Below the pieces are notes generated by a model. The model ran no database searches. It had not been told where the DNA came from and was given only the letters and a program-made list of their open reading frames with translations. From positions 4,477,327-4,541,326 of the forward strand of contig NC_068344.1 in NCBI RefSeq assembly GCF_014633365.1: 64,000 nucleotides of DNA. Direction: 5' to 3'. The DNA is from Diospyros lotus (lineage: Eukaryota; Streptophyta; Magnoliopsida; Ericales; Ebenaceae). A program made the translations under genes and the position numbers. Each line of letters opens with the position of its first letter. Position 1 is the stretch's first letter. Below are positions 56,701 through 64,000 of this stretch, in pieces.

Positions 56701-58746
56701 TTGCTTGGGTCGGTCTTGGGCCGAGTCTTGATTGGTGACCGCATCAGTTCATCAAGTATAATGGAGCATTCAAGTGTAGATATAATAATTGTGATACTAT
56801 TGATCCTATACTTTTAAATGACATTGATGACAGTAGTAAGTGGTTGTTGTAAGGATGGACGATAATTTTGACGATGAAACTGATCTTTATGATAATTCTT
56901 TATCATGGAGCCACATCGCTAGGGTTGCTAGTGTAAATGAGCCTATCCATCAAACAAAATCAAAGGCAAGTGTTGCTTCATCATCAAAAGGAAAAAGTGC
57001 ATCTAGGTCTACTCAATTTTGGCGCATGAATGAGGAAAAAACTAATTTGGAGAAAACTAATGAAGAAGAAAATATGTAAGCGTTGGAAGAAAAAGAATAG
57101 GAAGAAAAGTTTGACCTTTAATTTTATGACAAGGATTGAGAAATGAGCATAATGTGTAATTTTTAACATATAATAAATTCAGAATTTAGACCATCATTTA
57201 AAATTACTTGTGATTTGTTATTTTTGCAAATTGTATTTCATTTTACTTCCTTTTGATTTTATGAATTTGACTCCTTGCATTTGAAAGTTGAAACAATGCT
57301 TCTAATTGATGTTCTAGACTTCTAATACTTTTTTGAAGCAATATTGTTACTTATAGGGTGTGTTTGATAGCATTTAGTTGGAAAAGAAAACATTTTCTAA
57401 CTTGCATGGAAAACAAAAACCACCTCCCCCCTAAATGGAATTTTCCATGAAAAAGAAGCCAAGTGATGCTTTAATGGTTGTGCCATGAAATTCAATTACA
57501 TGGAAAATGTAGTGTGTCAAACAACAAAAATAGAATCCAATTCCTTGGATGGGATATTTTCCAGGGAATTTCCATTCTATCAAACACACCCATAGTGGTA
57601 GTTATTTGTCAATCATGATTTTACAACTTTGCATTGACCTCCTAATAGGTATAAATTGAAAATAAAGGTGTCCAAGTATGTTATATGCATTTTGAATAAA
57701 TTAGATGCCACATCTATTAGGCACATGCTTATGCCCGTGCCTTGTGCCTTGACTCCAAGCACTGTCTGCACTGTGCACCTTGCACTTTTGACAACTATGG
57801 ATCAGCTTGCATTGTTTTTAGCTCGTCAATCATTTTTATTCTTGACTATATCTTCTATAAGGTTATTATATCCCATGTTACTCCAAAGAGTTACCCAATA
57901 AATTTTCTTTGATCTTCTTCTACCTCTTTTGCTCTGAAATTCTGCCACTCCATACACTCTTCTTACCAATGGCCATTATTGATTTTTTCCTCATATGTCC
58001 AAACTATCTTAAACACGTCTTTATGCAACTTATCTTTAACAAGCATTACTCTAATTTTATTATAGATAACTTTATTTCTAATTTTCTTTTCTTATATAAC
58101 CACACATTCATTATGATATCCTCAACTTGAGCTACAACTACTAGAACACATAAATTCTCTTCTAAACCAATTAACTCTAGAAGGATGGAAACTTCCAAAA
58201 TAAAGCTGTGACACAACAGATACATTAAATTCGTCACCTAAGAATCCTGACTTGGATCAAAAAAACCTGGTCCTCATTGGGACTGCTGCATGATCAATTT
58301 TAATATCCTTACAACCAAAGATTAGTTCTATGAAGTAATGGTGCCTCAAGTTAGTCATATATCATGATTTCCTTTTCTTGTTTCTTCTGCTTCAGGGTGT
58401 ACTTCGAAGAGAAAACAGGAAAATAGAAGGGAAACAGTTGCCCATTTATGAATTAACTGATAGTCACCAAAGTAACAGAACTAGCCAAAAAAAGGGAAGC
58501 AACTCATATGTCAGATGTATCCATACAATCAAACTGACTACAAAAAGGATGCAACACAAAAATCAGATGTGCCCATACCTGCAAAAAGTCACATATAACA
58601 GAAACAAAGTCACGAAGCTTTTGCATAAAGATGAACTTCTCACCAGCAGCAGATAGAGATTTCTCAAGAGCAGTAATATTCAACACTGATGCCGACAAAT
58701 TTTCATCGGTCCTACTCAATGATGCCATGGTTCTGCTGTGAGATTC
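44731..58746 (-). CDS. ILP1 homologue (GCFC/PAXBP1 family), 3' coding exons
   Basis: Five exons in order on the minus strand: 58,746-58,579; 50,604-49,925; 49,178-48,899; 48,259-47,970; 44,914-44,731 (stop TGA at 44,731-44,733). They join in frame with GT/AG introns and give 533 residues, the C-terminal part of the Arabidopsis ILP1 type (GC-rich sequence DNA-binding factor-like; linked to cell-cycle transcription and pre-mRNA processing). Recognisable blocks: [88 protein letters not shown] and [19 protein letters not shown]. The N-terminal half should lie beyond 58,746; none of it is in the window up to 64,000. The second intron visible here is 8 kb and packed with transposons. The exons have no stops, so the gene looks intact as far as it can be seen. 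Confidence 0.9.
46194..46735. mobile_element. MITE in an ILP1 intron
   Basis: The terminal sequences TTATGTTTGGTTGGG and (inverted) TTACGTTTGGTTGGA are about 540 bp apart and form inverted ends. The interior is AT-rich with repeated cattcc motifs near the ends. No protein. Probably PIF/Harbinger- or hAT-like. Confidence 0.6.
47548..47720 (-). mobile_element. RTE LINE 3' end, fragment 1 (intron)
   Basis: caagccttaatcccactgtg and the following stretch match, with divergence, the 3' end of the RTE LINE at 63,447-64,000, in the same orientation. It lies in the last ILP1 intron. Confidence 0.6.
49439..49560 (-). mobile_element. RTE LINE 3' end, fragment 2 (intron)
   Basis: An aacaac tail is followed by caagccttaatcccactggg and ggctacatgaattctagacc, which are typical of RTE 3' tails. 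Same orientation as the others. Confidence 0.6.
50605..52731. other. ILP1 large intron, left part
   Basis: No gene was recognised. A LINE tail fragment is at 51,722-51,800. Near 52,318 the string catatcagagcc resembles a copia primer-binding site, with TATA-like sequence upstream; a degraded copia LTR ending at about 52,316 is possible but not proven. Confidence 0.4.
51722..51800 (-). mobile_element. RTE LINE 3' end, fragment 3 (intron)
   Basis: aacaacaaaacatcaagcc is followed by ttaatcccactatg, which matches the RTE tail. Only about 80 bp are recognisable. Confidence 0.55.
54697..55257 (-). pseudogene. Pol C-terminal end of the intronic gypsy element
   Basis: A 186-codon frame. Its C-terminal half carries the typical post-integrase segment: [20 protein letters not shown], then [14 protein letters not shown], then [13 protein letters not shown]. 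The last part (after NYMGIS) is frameshifted or deleted. The N-terminal 90 codons (rich in S, K, R, E and N) have no recognised domain. The start ATG overlaps the stop of the upstream frame by ATGA at 55,254-55,257. Confidence 0.8.
55254..56045 (-). pseudogene. Gag N-terminus fused to an unidentified frame (intronic gypsy)
   Basis: The first 60 or so codons are consistent with a gypsy gag N-terminus (upstream, after a stop near 56,056, comes the [19 protein letters not shown] helix). From about 55,880 to 55,254 there are some 200 further codons with no stop, including [35 protein letters not shown] and [20 protein letters not shown] do not recognise any retroviral domain in them. The region replaces gag core, protease and polymerase. 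It could be host sequence captured by the element, or a fast-evolving gag/protease linker. Confidence 0.55.
56752..57079 (+). pseudogene. hAT transposase C-terminal fragment
   Basis: In hAT reading frames the sequence encodes [11 protein letters not shown] followed by an acidic stretch ([14 protein letters not shown]) and a tail with [14 protein letters not shown], as in Ac-like plant hAT proteins. A TAA near 56,847 separates the two parts. It is interrupted on the left by the gypsy element. Confidence 0.75.
57356..57591. mobile_element. 236-bp Tourist-like MITE
   Basis: GGGTGTGTTTGATAG at the left matches, inverted, CTATCAAACACACCC at the right. ATA is present on both sides (57,353-57,355 and 57,592-57,594), a 3-bp duplication as made by PIF/Harbinger elements. 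Contains ggaaaa/ttttcc-rich inverted sequence. Confidence 0.75.
57800..58140 (-). mobile_element. RTE LINE ORF and 3' end, decayed
   Basis: The stretch around 58,020-58,120 (actctaattttattatag and taactttatttctaatttt) resembles the LINE segment at 63,737-63,771 on the same strand. It is too degraded for a continuous frame. It borders the hAT remnant on its left. Confidence 0.6.
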
Positions 58747-59045
58747 CTGATAAAAGAGAGAAATTGACGTGCAAAGCAAGTGCCAAGAGATTATAAAAAG
58801 AATACAAATATATTTTTTATTACCACCAGCAAAATAATCATTAAGAAAAGATATAAGAGAAATAAAAAAACGAATTAAAATAGTTGAAATTAAGGGCATC
58901 ACTGAAAGGAAAATTGGTTTATTCAAATTTTTTTTACTTATTTTATTTCTGATTTAGATTTTTAGCTTTTTTTGTAGTAGATTTGTTTGGAAAATTCAAA
59001 CTTGAATTTTTTCTTTTTCTTTGTCAGTTAAACATACCCTATAAA

Positions 59046-59766
59046 TAGGGGTGTGAACGATCTGGTTTGGTCCAGTTTAGAAAAATCTAGAAACCAAATG
59101 TATAAATTATGGTTTGAGGAAATTCCAAACCATTTTAGTAGTGAAACCAAACAATAAAATTATAGTTTGGTTTGGTTCAAACCACGGTTGGGACAATATA
59201 AAAGTTATATATATGTATATATTATAAACAACATATTTTATTAATATGTTAATTATCATTGTTTTTGGATTTGTATTGCCTTATGTTTTAATTAGTTTAA
59301 GGTTTTTTACTCTTTTTAACTTTTTGCTCTTAGTGTTTCTTTCCTTGGTACTTTTTGCTCTTCATTCTTACTAATTAGATTGCTAATTTGTTTAGGTTCC
59401 TTTTTTATATATATTTTTTAATGAAAAATCAAAATAAAACTTATTGGTATAATTTACTTATATACAAATTTTTAAACAAAAAAATTGGCTATTTTGTCAA
59501 TAAAATAATTTTTGGTATTACGTTACTCAACAAAAATAATAACTACTTTTGGTGTAAGATATATTTTTATGTAAATCTTATATATATAATATATAAAACA
59601 GTTTATGCTTTGGTTTGTGGTTTCTTGTGACACAAACCGAAACCAAACCATAAACCAATTTTCTCAAAACTTCCAAATCAAAGCATTTTGTAAAAATAAC
59701 TTAAATTAAACCAAAAAAACAGATTCAGTTGGTTTAACGTTTTGGGCCAAATTATGCACACCCCTA
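59046..59766. mobile_element. Non-autonomous hAT-like element (copy B)
   Basis: TAGGGGTGTGAACGATCTGG at the left and (inverted) TAGGGGTGTGCATAATTTGG at the right. Flanks cctataaa and ccataaat are a target duplication with a one-base slip. The interior includes the AT-rich frame shared with copy A, which is not a gene. Confidence 0.7.
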
Positions 59767-60249
59767 CCATAAATAGGCATTAGTGATGTAATTAAGAAAG
59801 GTGATTTCTTCCCTATTGTTGAATTTTCTCTTCGATGTCCCTCTCCCTCTCTCTTCTACTACTTCTCTCCCACCCTGATTTTCTTCTCCTCTCCATCAAT
59901 TTTCTGCAACTCATTGATGTCCCACATCAATCCCTCTAAAAGCATAAAACTTAGAACAGCTACAATAAACCACCAATTATCAAGAATAGACAATAATTAG
60001 GCGAAAAAAGGTGAATCTCTAAGTTGGATACTGCTGAATGAACTTCCATGGGAAACTAGAAATTTTTCTGATACGGTCCAAGGAAAGATCAATAAAGGAG
60101 ACAAGAAAATCTCTGACTGACTTATCATGGGAAGCATATGGGAAACGTGGAGGGGACTATAAAATGGGATTTCAAACATGAAAGCAAAAATTATGTCAAG
60201 AGAGGTGGGTGATTATTAAGATCTTCTCATGGAAAGACTTAAAAAGTGA

Positions 60250-60570
60250 TGGTTGGAATCTTGGGTAAAAGAGGGCTGGCAAGACAGCTGCTGTTACAGC
60301 TGTAAACATATGGTTATTATGGAAAGGTTGACCTTTGTGGTGCAAGACTGTAAATGGCAGATTCTATGGAGGCAATCAAGGAAGACAACAAAGCAATCAA
60401 ATATAAAAAATTATGAATGTATATGAGTTGTAATTAGGATGATTCTTGTATATTCTTTCCTTTTGTTTAAGATTCCTAGCTATAAATTATGAGGTTATAA
60501 ATAGAGAATAATCCAAAAGGACAAGGTGTCTTCGCCTACAGTTTAAAACCTAGTTGCTGCTATTTTTACA
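60250..60570 (+). repeat. copia LTR in copy B
   Basis: Counterpart of 2,338-2,648. It starts TGGTTGGAATC and ends tttttaca just before tggggtatcagagcc. It precedes about 85 codons of gag that contain an in-frame TAG near 60,770. Confidence 0.75.
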
Positions 60571-60892
60571 TGGGGTATCAGAGCCACAACTAGGCTAGGC
60601 ACAGAAAAGACAATAATTTGAGTGAAAATGTCCCAAGAGGAGGTTAGATCATCCAGTGTTACAGGGGTTGTGGTGCCTACTAAGGGGCCTAAAACTGTAG
60701 CTCCTTCTGATAATCCAATCATAGCTTATTAGTCCAGTGAAACTAGATGACAATAACCATCTAGCCTAGTCTTGCTCCTACAAATTGTTCGTCAAAGCCC
60801 GAGGATTGGAAAACTACATCACTGGCATGAAAACTCAAAAACATGCCGTTGGAGATGTACAAGCTCAACAATGGGAGATTGAGAACTCTGAA

Positions 60893-61174
60893 ACAGAAGC
60901 TTTGAAAGAGAAAGGAAAGAGAATAAGAAAGAAGAACCTTGTCCAATTTGATTGAGAAGAATAAACGAATCTCAATATCCGAATACAATTGAAAGGCTAT
61001 CTTATAATAGCCTTGATCACCTCTTCTACATAACGTAAATAACTATCAATCCTCTACAACTAAAACCACAAGCTAGTAATATAACCAACCAATCACAAAT
61101 ACAGCACATAAAATAAAAAACAGAATAAAAGAGTAGAGGCTACAACTGATCTGCCTTAGTCTCTTCCACATACC
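60893..61174. other. Unassigned sequence between copy B and copia-3
   Basis: No gene was recognised. The 3' end of another transposon is possible. Confidence 0.4.
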
Positions 61175-61691
61175 TGTCATGACCCAAGAATCTATAGAGG
61201 GCAATATAGTAATAGGTTAATAATAGTTGTTATAAGATATTTTAGATATTTTTGCAAGTGGTTAGAAGCACATGGGAGCATGTGCTAGACTGTTAGAAGG
61301 CAAATAGGCCTATAAAAGGTTGCTGTAATGTTTTGTTTCCTTATCCAGAATTAATGAATTGAATACTGTTGAATGAGATCAGTTTATGTTAGAAGTATAA
61401 GTGGAGAAGGACTCTAGAAGCTGATAATATCTGCTGGAAACCAAGATTATCTTTAGATTATTTAAATTTATGTTTGTTAGTAGTAGATAATTGTTATAAT
61501 CTTTTGTATTTTACATCTTCTTTATCTCCTAAGTTTTAGGAGATAGTCATCTCTATTTTTTAGGAGTTGAGTACCAAATCCTTTCCTACTTTCTAGGAAA
61601 GTGATATAGCAGCAGTTTGTATATATATTTTTTGCTACTCTGAGATTTAATTCAAGCAAGCTGTTGGATTATTTTTCAAAGTCTTGTTTCA
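61175..61691 (+). repeat. 5' LTR of copia-3
   Basis: 517 bp, TGTCATGACCCAAG to CTTGTTTCA, followed at once by the PBS tggtatcagaga. The 3' LTR lies outside the window. Confidence 0.8.
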
Positions 61692-61750
61692 TGGTATCAG
61701 AGAACTGTTCGATCAAGGAAGAACGGCAATGACTTCTCTCGATTTCATTC

Positions 61751-62841
61751 ATGGCCGACGCCACTCTCAACCCAACCCTAACCGAAGCCCCAGCCACTTC
61801 ATCTCCAAATCCTTCTCTTCCATCTCCGTCTCCCTCACACCTCACTACAACACCTATTGATAACCATCCCCTACAAATTACTCAACACAAACTTAATGGG
61901 AGTAATTTTAGGGAATGGTCTCAATCGGTGATGTTAGTGATAAAAGGCAAAGGAAAATCGGATATTTAACCGGATCCATCCCTGCTCCGCCTGCTACAGC
62001 AGCTAACTATGGCCTTTGGGAGGCTGAAAATTCTACCATCATGGCTTGGTTAATTAACTCCATGGAGCCAAAAATAGGGAGAACATACCTGTTTTACAAA
62101 ACGGCCAAGGAAGTTTGGGAATCAGCCCAAGAGATGTATTCAGATTTGGAAGATTTCTCTCAATGTTTTGAAGTCCGATCAGCCATCAGGAACACTAAAC
62201 AAGGTATGAACAGTGTGACCGAGTACTTTAATGTTTTGGTTGGATTATGGCATGAGATGGATATGTTCTATGCAATAACTTGGGAGTCTCCAACTGATAG
62301 CACACAATATAATAAGATGGTAGAAAGAGAGCGAATTTTTGACTTCCTATATGGTCTTAACCCTGATTTGGATGAAGTTCGGGGTAGGATTTTGGGTACA
62401 AAGCCTCTTCTATCACTCAAGGAAGTTTTTTCAGAAGTAAGAAGGGAAGAAAGCAGGAGAAAAGTAATGCTTCAAAACCCATCAGATTCAGTCTTACCTC
62501 ACCAACATTCAGCTCTTGCCTCTATTAAACAGGGGGATGTTTTTGCAAAGAGCCAAGCAAGGGACAAGTTATGGTGTGACCATTGCAAGCAGCCCAACCA
62601 TACTAAGGAAAATTGCTGGAAAATCCATGGAAAACCAGCAAATTGGAAGCAACGACCGAGGAAAGATAATCCCAAAGCAGCAGCCTATAATGTCGAGGCT
62701 CCAACAGAAAATAAGTCCAATTTGAATCTATCAGAAGAGCAAGTTCAAGCCTTGTATAGGCTTCTAAACCAAGGTACAGATCAGTCCATCCAAACAAATC
62801 CTCAGCCCTCTGCTTCTCTAGCACTGCAAGGTAATTTCTAG
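61751..62841 (+). pseudogene. copia-3 gag
   Basis: The start at 61,751 opens a serine/proline-rich leader, then the conserved LNGSNFREWSQSVMLVIKGK segment. A frameshift near 61,950 moves to the next frame, which stays open to a TAG at 62,841. The body contains MAWLINSMEPKIGRT, DFLYGLNPDLDEVRGRILG and a zinc knuckle CX2CX4HX4C (CDHCKQPNHTKENC) near 62,577-62,618. Related to the copia-1 gag at 2,704-3,598. Confidence 0.9.
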
Positions 62842-63446
62842 CCCTACTCCTTGGTTTCTAAATGTCTTTCTAAGAATATATGGGTGATTGACACTGGAGC
62901 ACCAGACCATATGACAAATTCAGCATGGTCTTTGACTGATTATACCTTATGTGACTCATCTCTCAATATATCTATGGCTGATGGAACCACTTCACCAGTT
63001 TTGGGTATGGGGACTGCATATATCTCTAATCTAAAGCTGAATTTTGCATTACATGTTCCTGGACTGCAACATAATTTATTATCAGTGAGCCGGATCACTA
63101 AAGATATGAATTGCACTATAATGTTCTACCCTTCTTATTGTGTTTTTAAGGATCGAGTCTCAGGGAAGATGATTGGCAATGCTAAAGTAATGGATGGCCT
63201 TTATTGTCTTGCAGTAGATCCTTGTTTCCCTTCTAGTTTTTCCTCTAATAAAGTTGTTCTAAGTGTAAAAACCAATGCCAATGTCCTGTTATGGCATAAA
63301 CGCTTAGGACATCCTAGCTTTCCTTACCTTAAATCTTTATATCCTGATATGTTTGATAATAAAGAGCAATTTCTTTCATGTGAACAATGTACTCTTGCTA
63401 AGCAACATAGATCTCATCATCCTACTCAAATGTATAAGCCTTCTAC
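62842..63446 (+). pseudogene. copia-3 protease and GAG-pre-integrase
   Basis: In frame after the TAG at 62,839-62,841: protease motif WVIDTGAPDHMTNS near 62,880, the HVPGLQHNLLSV linker, then the HHCC zinc region of the integrase (WHKRLGHPS and CEQCTLAKQHR near 63,292-63,410). The frame is cut by the LINE tail at 63,447. Confidence 0.9.
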
Positions 63447-64000
63447 TCCAACAACAACAACAACATATCCAGCATTTATCCCACTATGTGGGGTCGGCTA
63501 CATGAATTCTAGACTTCCATGTATTTCTGTCTTTTGTCATATCCTCATTTAGATCCATATATTTCATATCAAATTTTAATGTCTCTCCCAAAGTCTTCTT
63601 GGGTCTACCTCTACCTCTTTTTGTGACTAATTATTCCATTTCATCAACTCTCCTCACAGGAGCATCTCTTAGTCTCATTCTCACATGACCAAACCATCTT
63701 AGTCTAGTCTCTCTCATCTTCTCCTCGATTGGCACTACTCCTACCTTATTACGAATAACTTCATTTCTAATTTTATCCTTTCTTGTATGTCCGCACATCC
63801 ATCTTAAGATCCTCATCTCCGCTACACTCGTCTTTTGCTCATGCTGGTATTTGACTACCCAACATTCTGAGCCATACAGCAAGACTGGTCTTATAGCTAT
63901 CCTATAAAATTTTCCTTTCAATTTTAATAGGATTTTACTATCATATAGCACCCCGATGCATTTCTCCATTTTAGCCAACCTGCCTTAATTCTATGTGCGA
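63447..64000 (-). mobile_element. RTE-type LINE, 3' end, inserted in copia-3
   Basis: Read on the minus strand, a 115-codon frame (63,978-63,631) encodes the C-terminus of an RTE-clade LINE reverse transcriptase: RPVLLYGSECWVVKYQHEQK, then EMRILRWMCGHTRKDKIRNE, then RLRWFGHVRMR. The non-coding 3' end follows and finishes in a (TTG)n tail at 63,450-63,463 (written caacaacaacaac on the plus strand). The 5' part of the element is outside the window. Confidence 0.9.

Larger units (their letters stand above)
54157..56746 (-). mobile_element. Ty3/gypsy element in the ILP1 intron, internally rearranged
   Basis: LTRs at 54,157-54,667 and 56,264-56,746 (minus-strand element, 5' LTR on the right). The PBS (atatcagagtgg, methionine tRNA type) follows the right LTR on the minus strand. 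Flanks attca (54,152-54,156) and gttca (56,747-56,751) match at four of five bases, and the hAT reading frame is continuous across the site. The interior is only 1.6 kb and keeps the start of gag and the end of pol with an unidentified open frame between. RT, RNase H and most of integrase are missing. Confidence 0.85.
52732..57799 (+). mobile_element. hAT transposon remnant in the ILP1 intron, with nested gypsy
   Basis: CATAGTTGTCAAAGATGCAA at 52,732 and an inverted match ending at 57,799 (CATAGTTGTCAAAAGTGCAA when inverted) form a TIR. The C-terminal part of a hAT transposase is readable on the plus strand, split by the gypsy element: it ends at CLNDLAF before 54,152 and continues at 56,752-57,079. 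It contains a [13 protein letters not shown] motif typical of hAT C-termini and is broken by a TAA near 56,847. A gypsy element (54,157-56,746) and a 236-bp MITE lie inside. An 8-bp TSD was not recognised. Confidence 0.75.
58902..60887 (+). repeat. Segmental duplication, copy B
   Basis: Matches 3-2,948, without the insertions found in copy A. It contains the hAT-like element (59,046-59,766), a copia LTR (60,250-60,570), its PBS, and the first part of gag (ATG at 60,628). The match stops at gagaact; what follows (tctgaaacag) is unrelated, so the breakpoint is inside gag. Confidence 0.9.

Noticed and set aside
1..64000. CRISPR arrays, tRNA or rRNA genes
   Set aside because: Nothing with the required structure was seen. 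The short tandem arrays here are minisatellites in LTRs.

Overview
The window is plant nuclear DNA, almost certainly from a eudicot. The evidence is an intron-split BAHD acyltransferase gene, the 3' half of an ILP1/GCFC-type gene, plant LTR-retrotransposon lineages (Ty1/copia, Ty3/gypsy including a Tat-type element with an antisense gene), hAT, CACTA and MITE DNA transposons, and RTE-type LINE tails. Two host genes are visible, both on the minus strand. Most of the rest is nested and decayed transposable elements. All reading was by eye on the given sequence; no alignment or database search was run.

Layout. 1-2,948: copy A of a duplicated segment (copy B at 58,902-60,887) that carries a hAT-like element and the 5' end of a copia element; copy A alone also holds a foldback insertion and a 946-bp hAT MITE with a perfect 8-bp target duplication. 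2,338-13,340: copia-1, split by a hAT element (4,246-10,597), which itself contains copia-2 (4,573-7,860, perfect TSD, internally scrambled) and a gypsy-like LTR fragment; a CACTA element (12,179-13,286) also interrupts copia-1. 13,842-14,002: fragment of a BAHD acyltransferase gene, cut off by a hAT remnant. 15,274-26,904: a non-autonomous Ty3/gypsy element with minisatellite-bearing LTRs, a gag remnant, a pol tail, about 305-bp 3' tandem repeats, and a solo LTR that contains a second solo LTR. 27,348-27,833: foldback element. 28,883-40,300: Tat-lineage Ty3/gypsy element with gag-protease-RT-RNase H-archaeal-type RNase H-integrase, then a spliced antisense gene before the 3' LTR; a 455-bp host segment is repeated on both sides of it.

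41,821-43,276: BAHD acyltransferase gene with two exons, apparently intact. 44,731-58,746: the last five coding exons of an ILP1 homologue; its 8-kb intron carries a hAT remnant into which an internally rearranged Ty3/gypsy element has inserted, plus MITEs and LINE tails. 58,902-64,000: copy B, then copia-3 interrupted by an RTE LINE that runs off the window.

No prokaryotic-style operons, CRISPR arrays, rRNA or tRNA genes were seen. The strongest candidates for unusual biology are the antisense spliced gene of the Tat element, the two piecewise inversions inside copia-2, the unexplained open frame inside the intronic gypsy element, and the 455-bp duplication flanking the Tat element.
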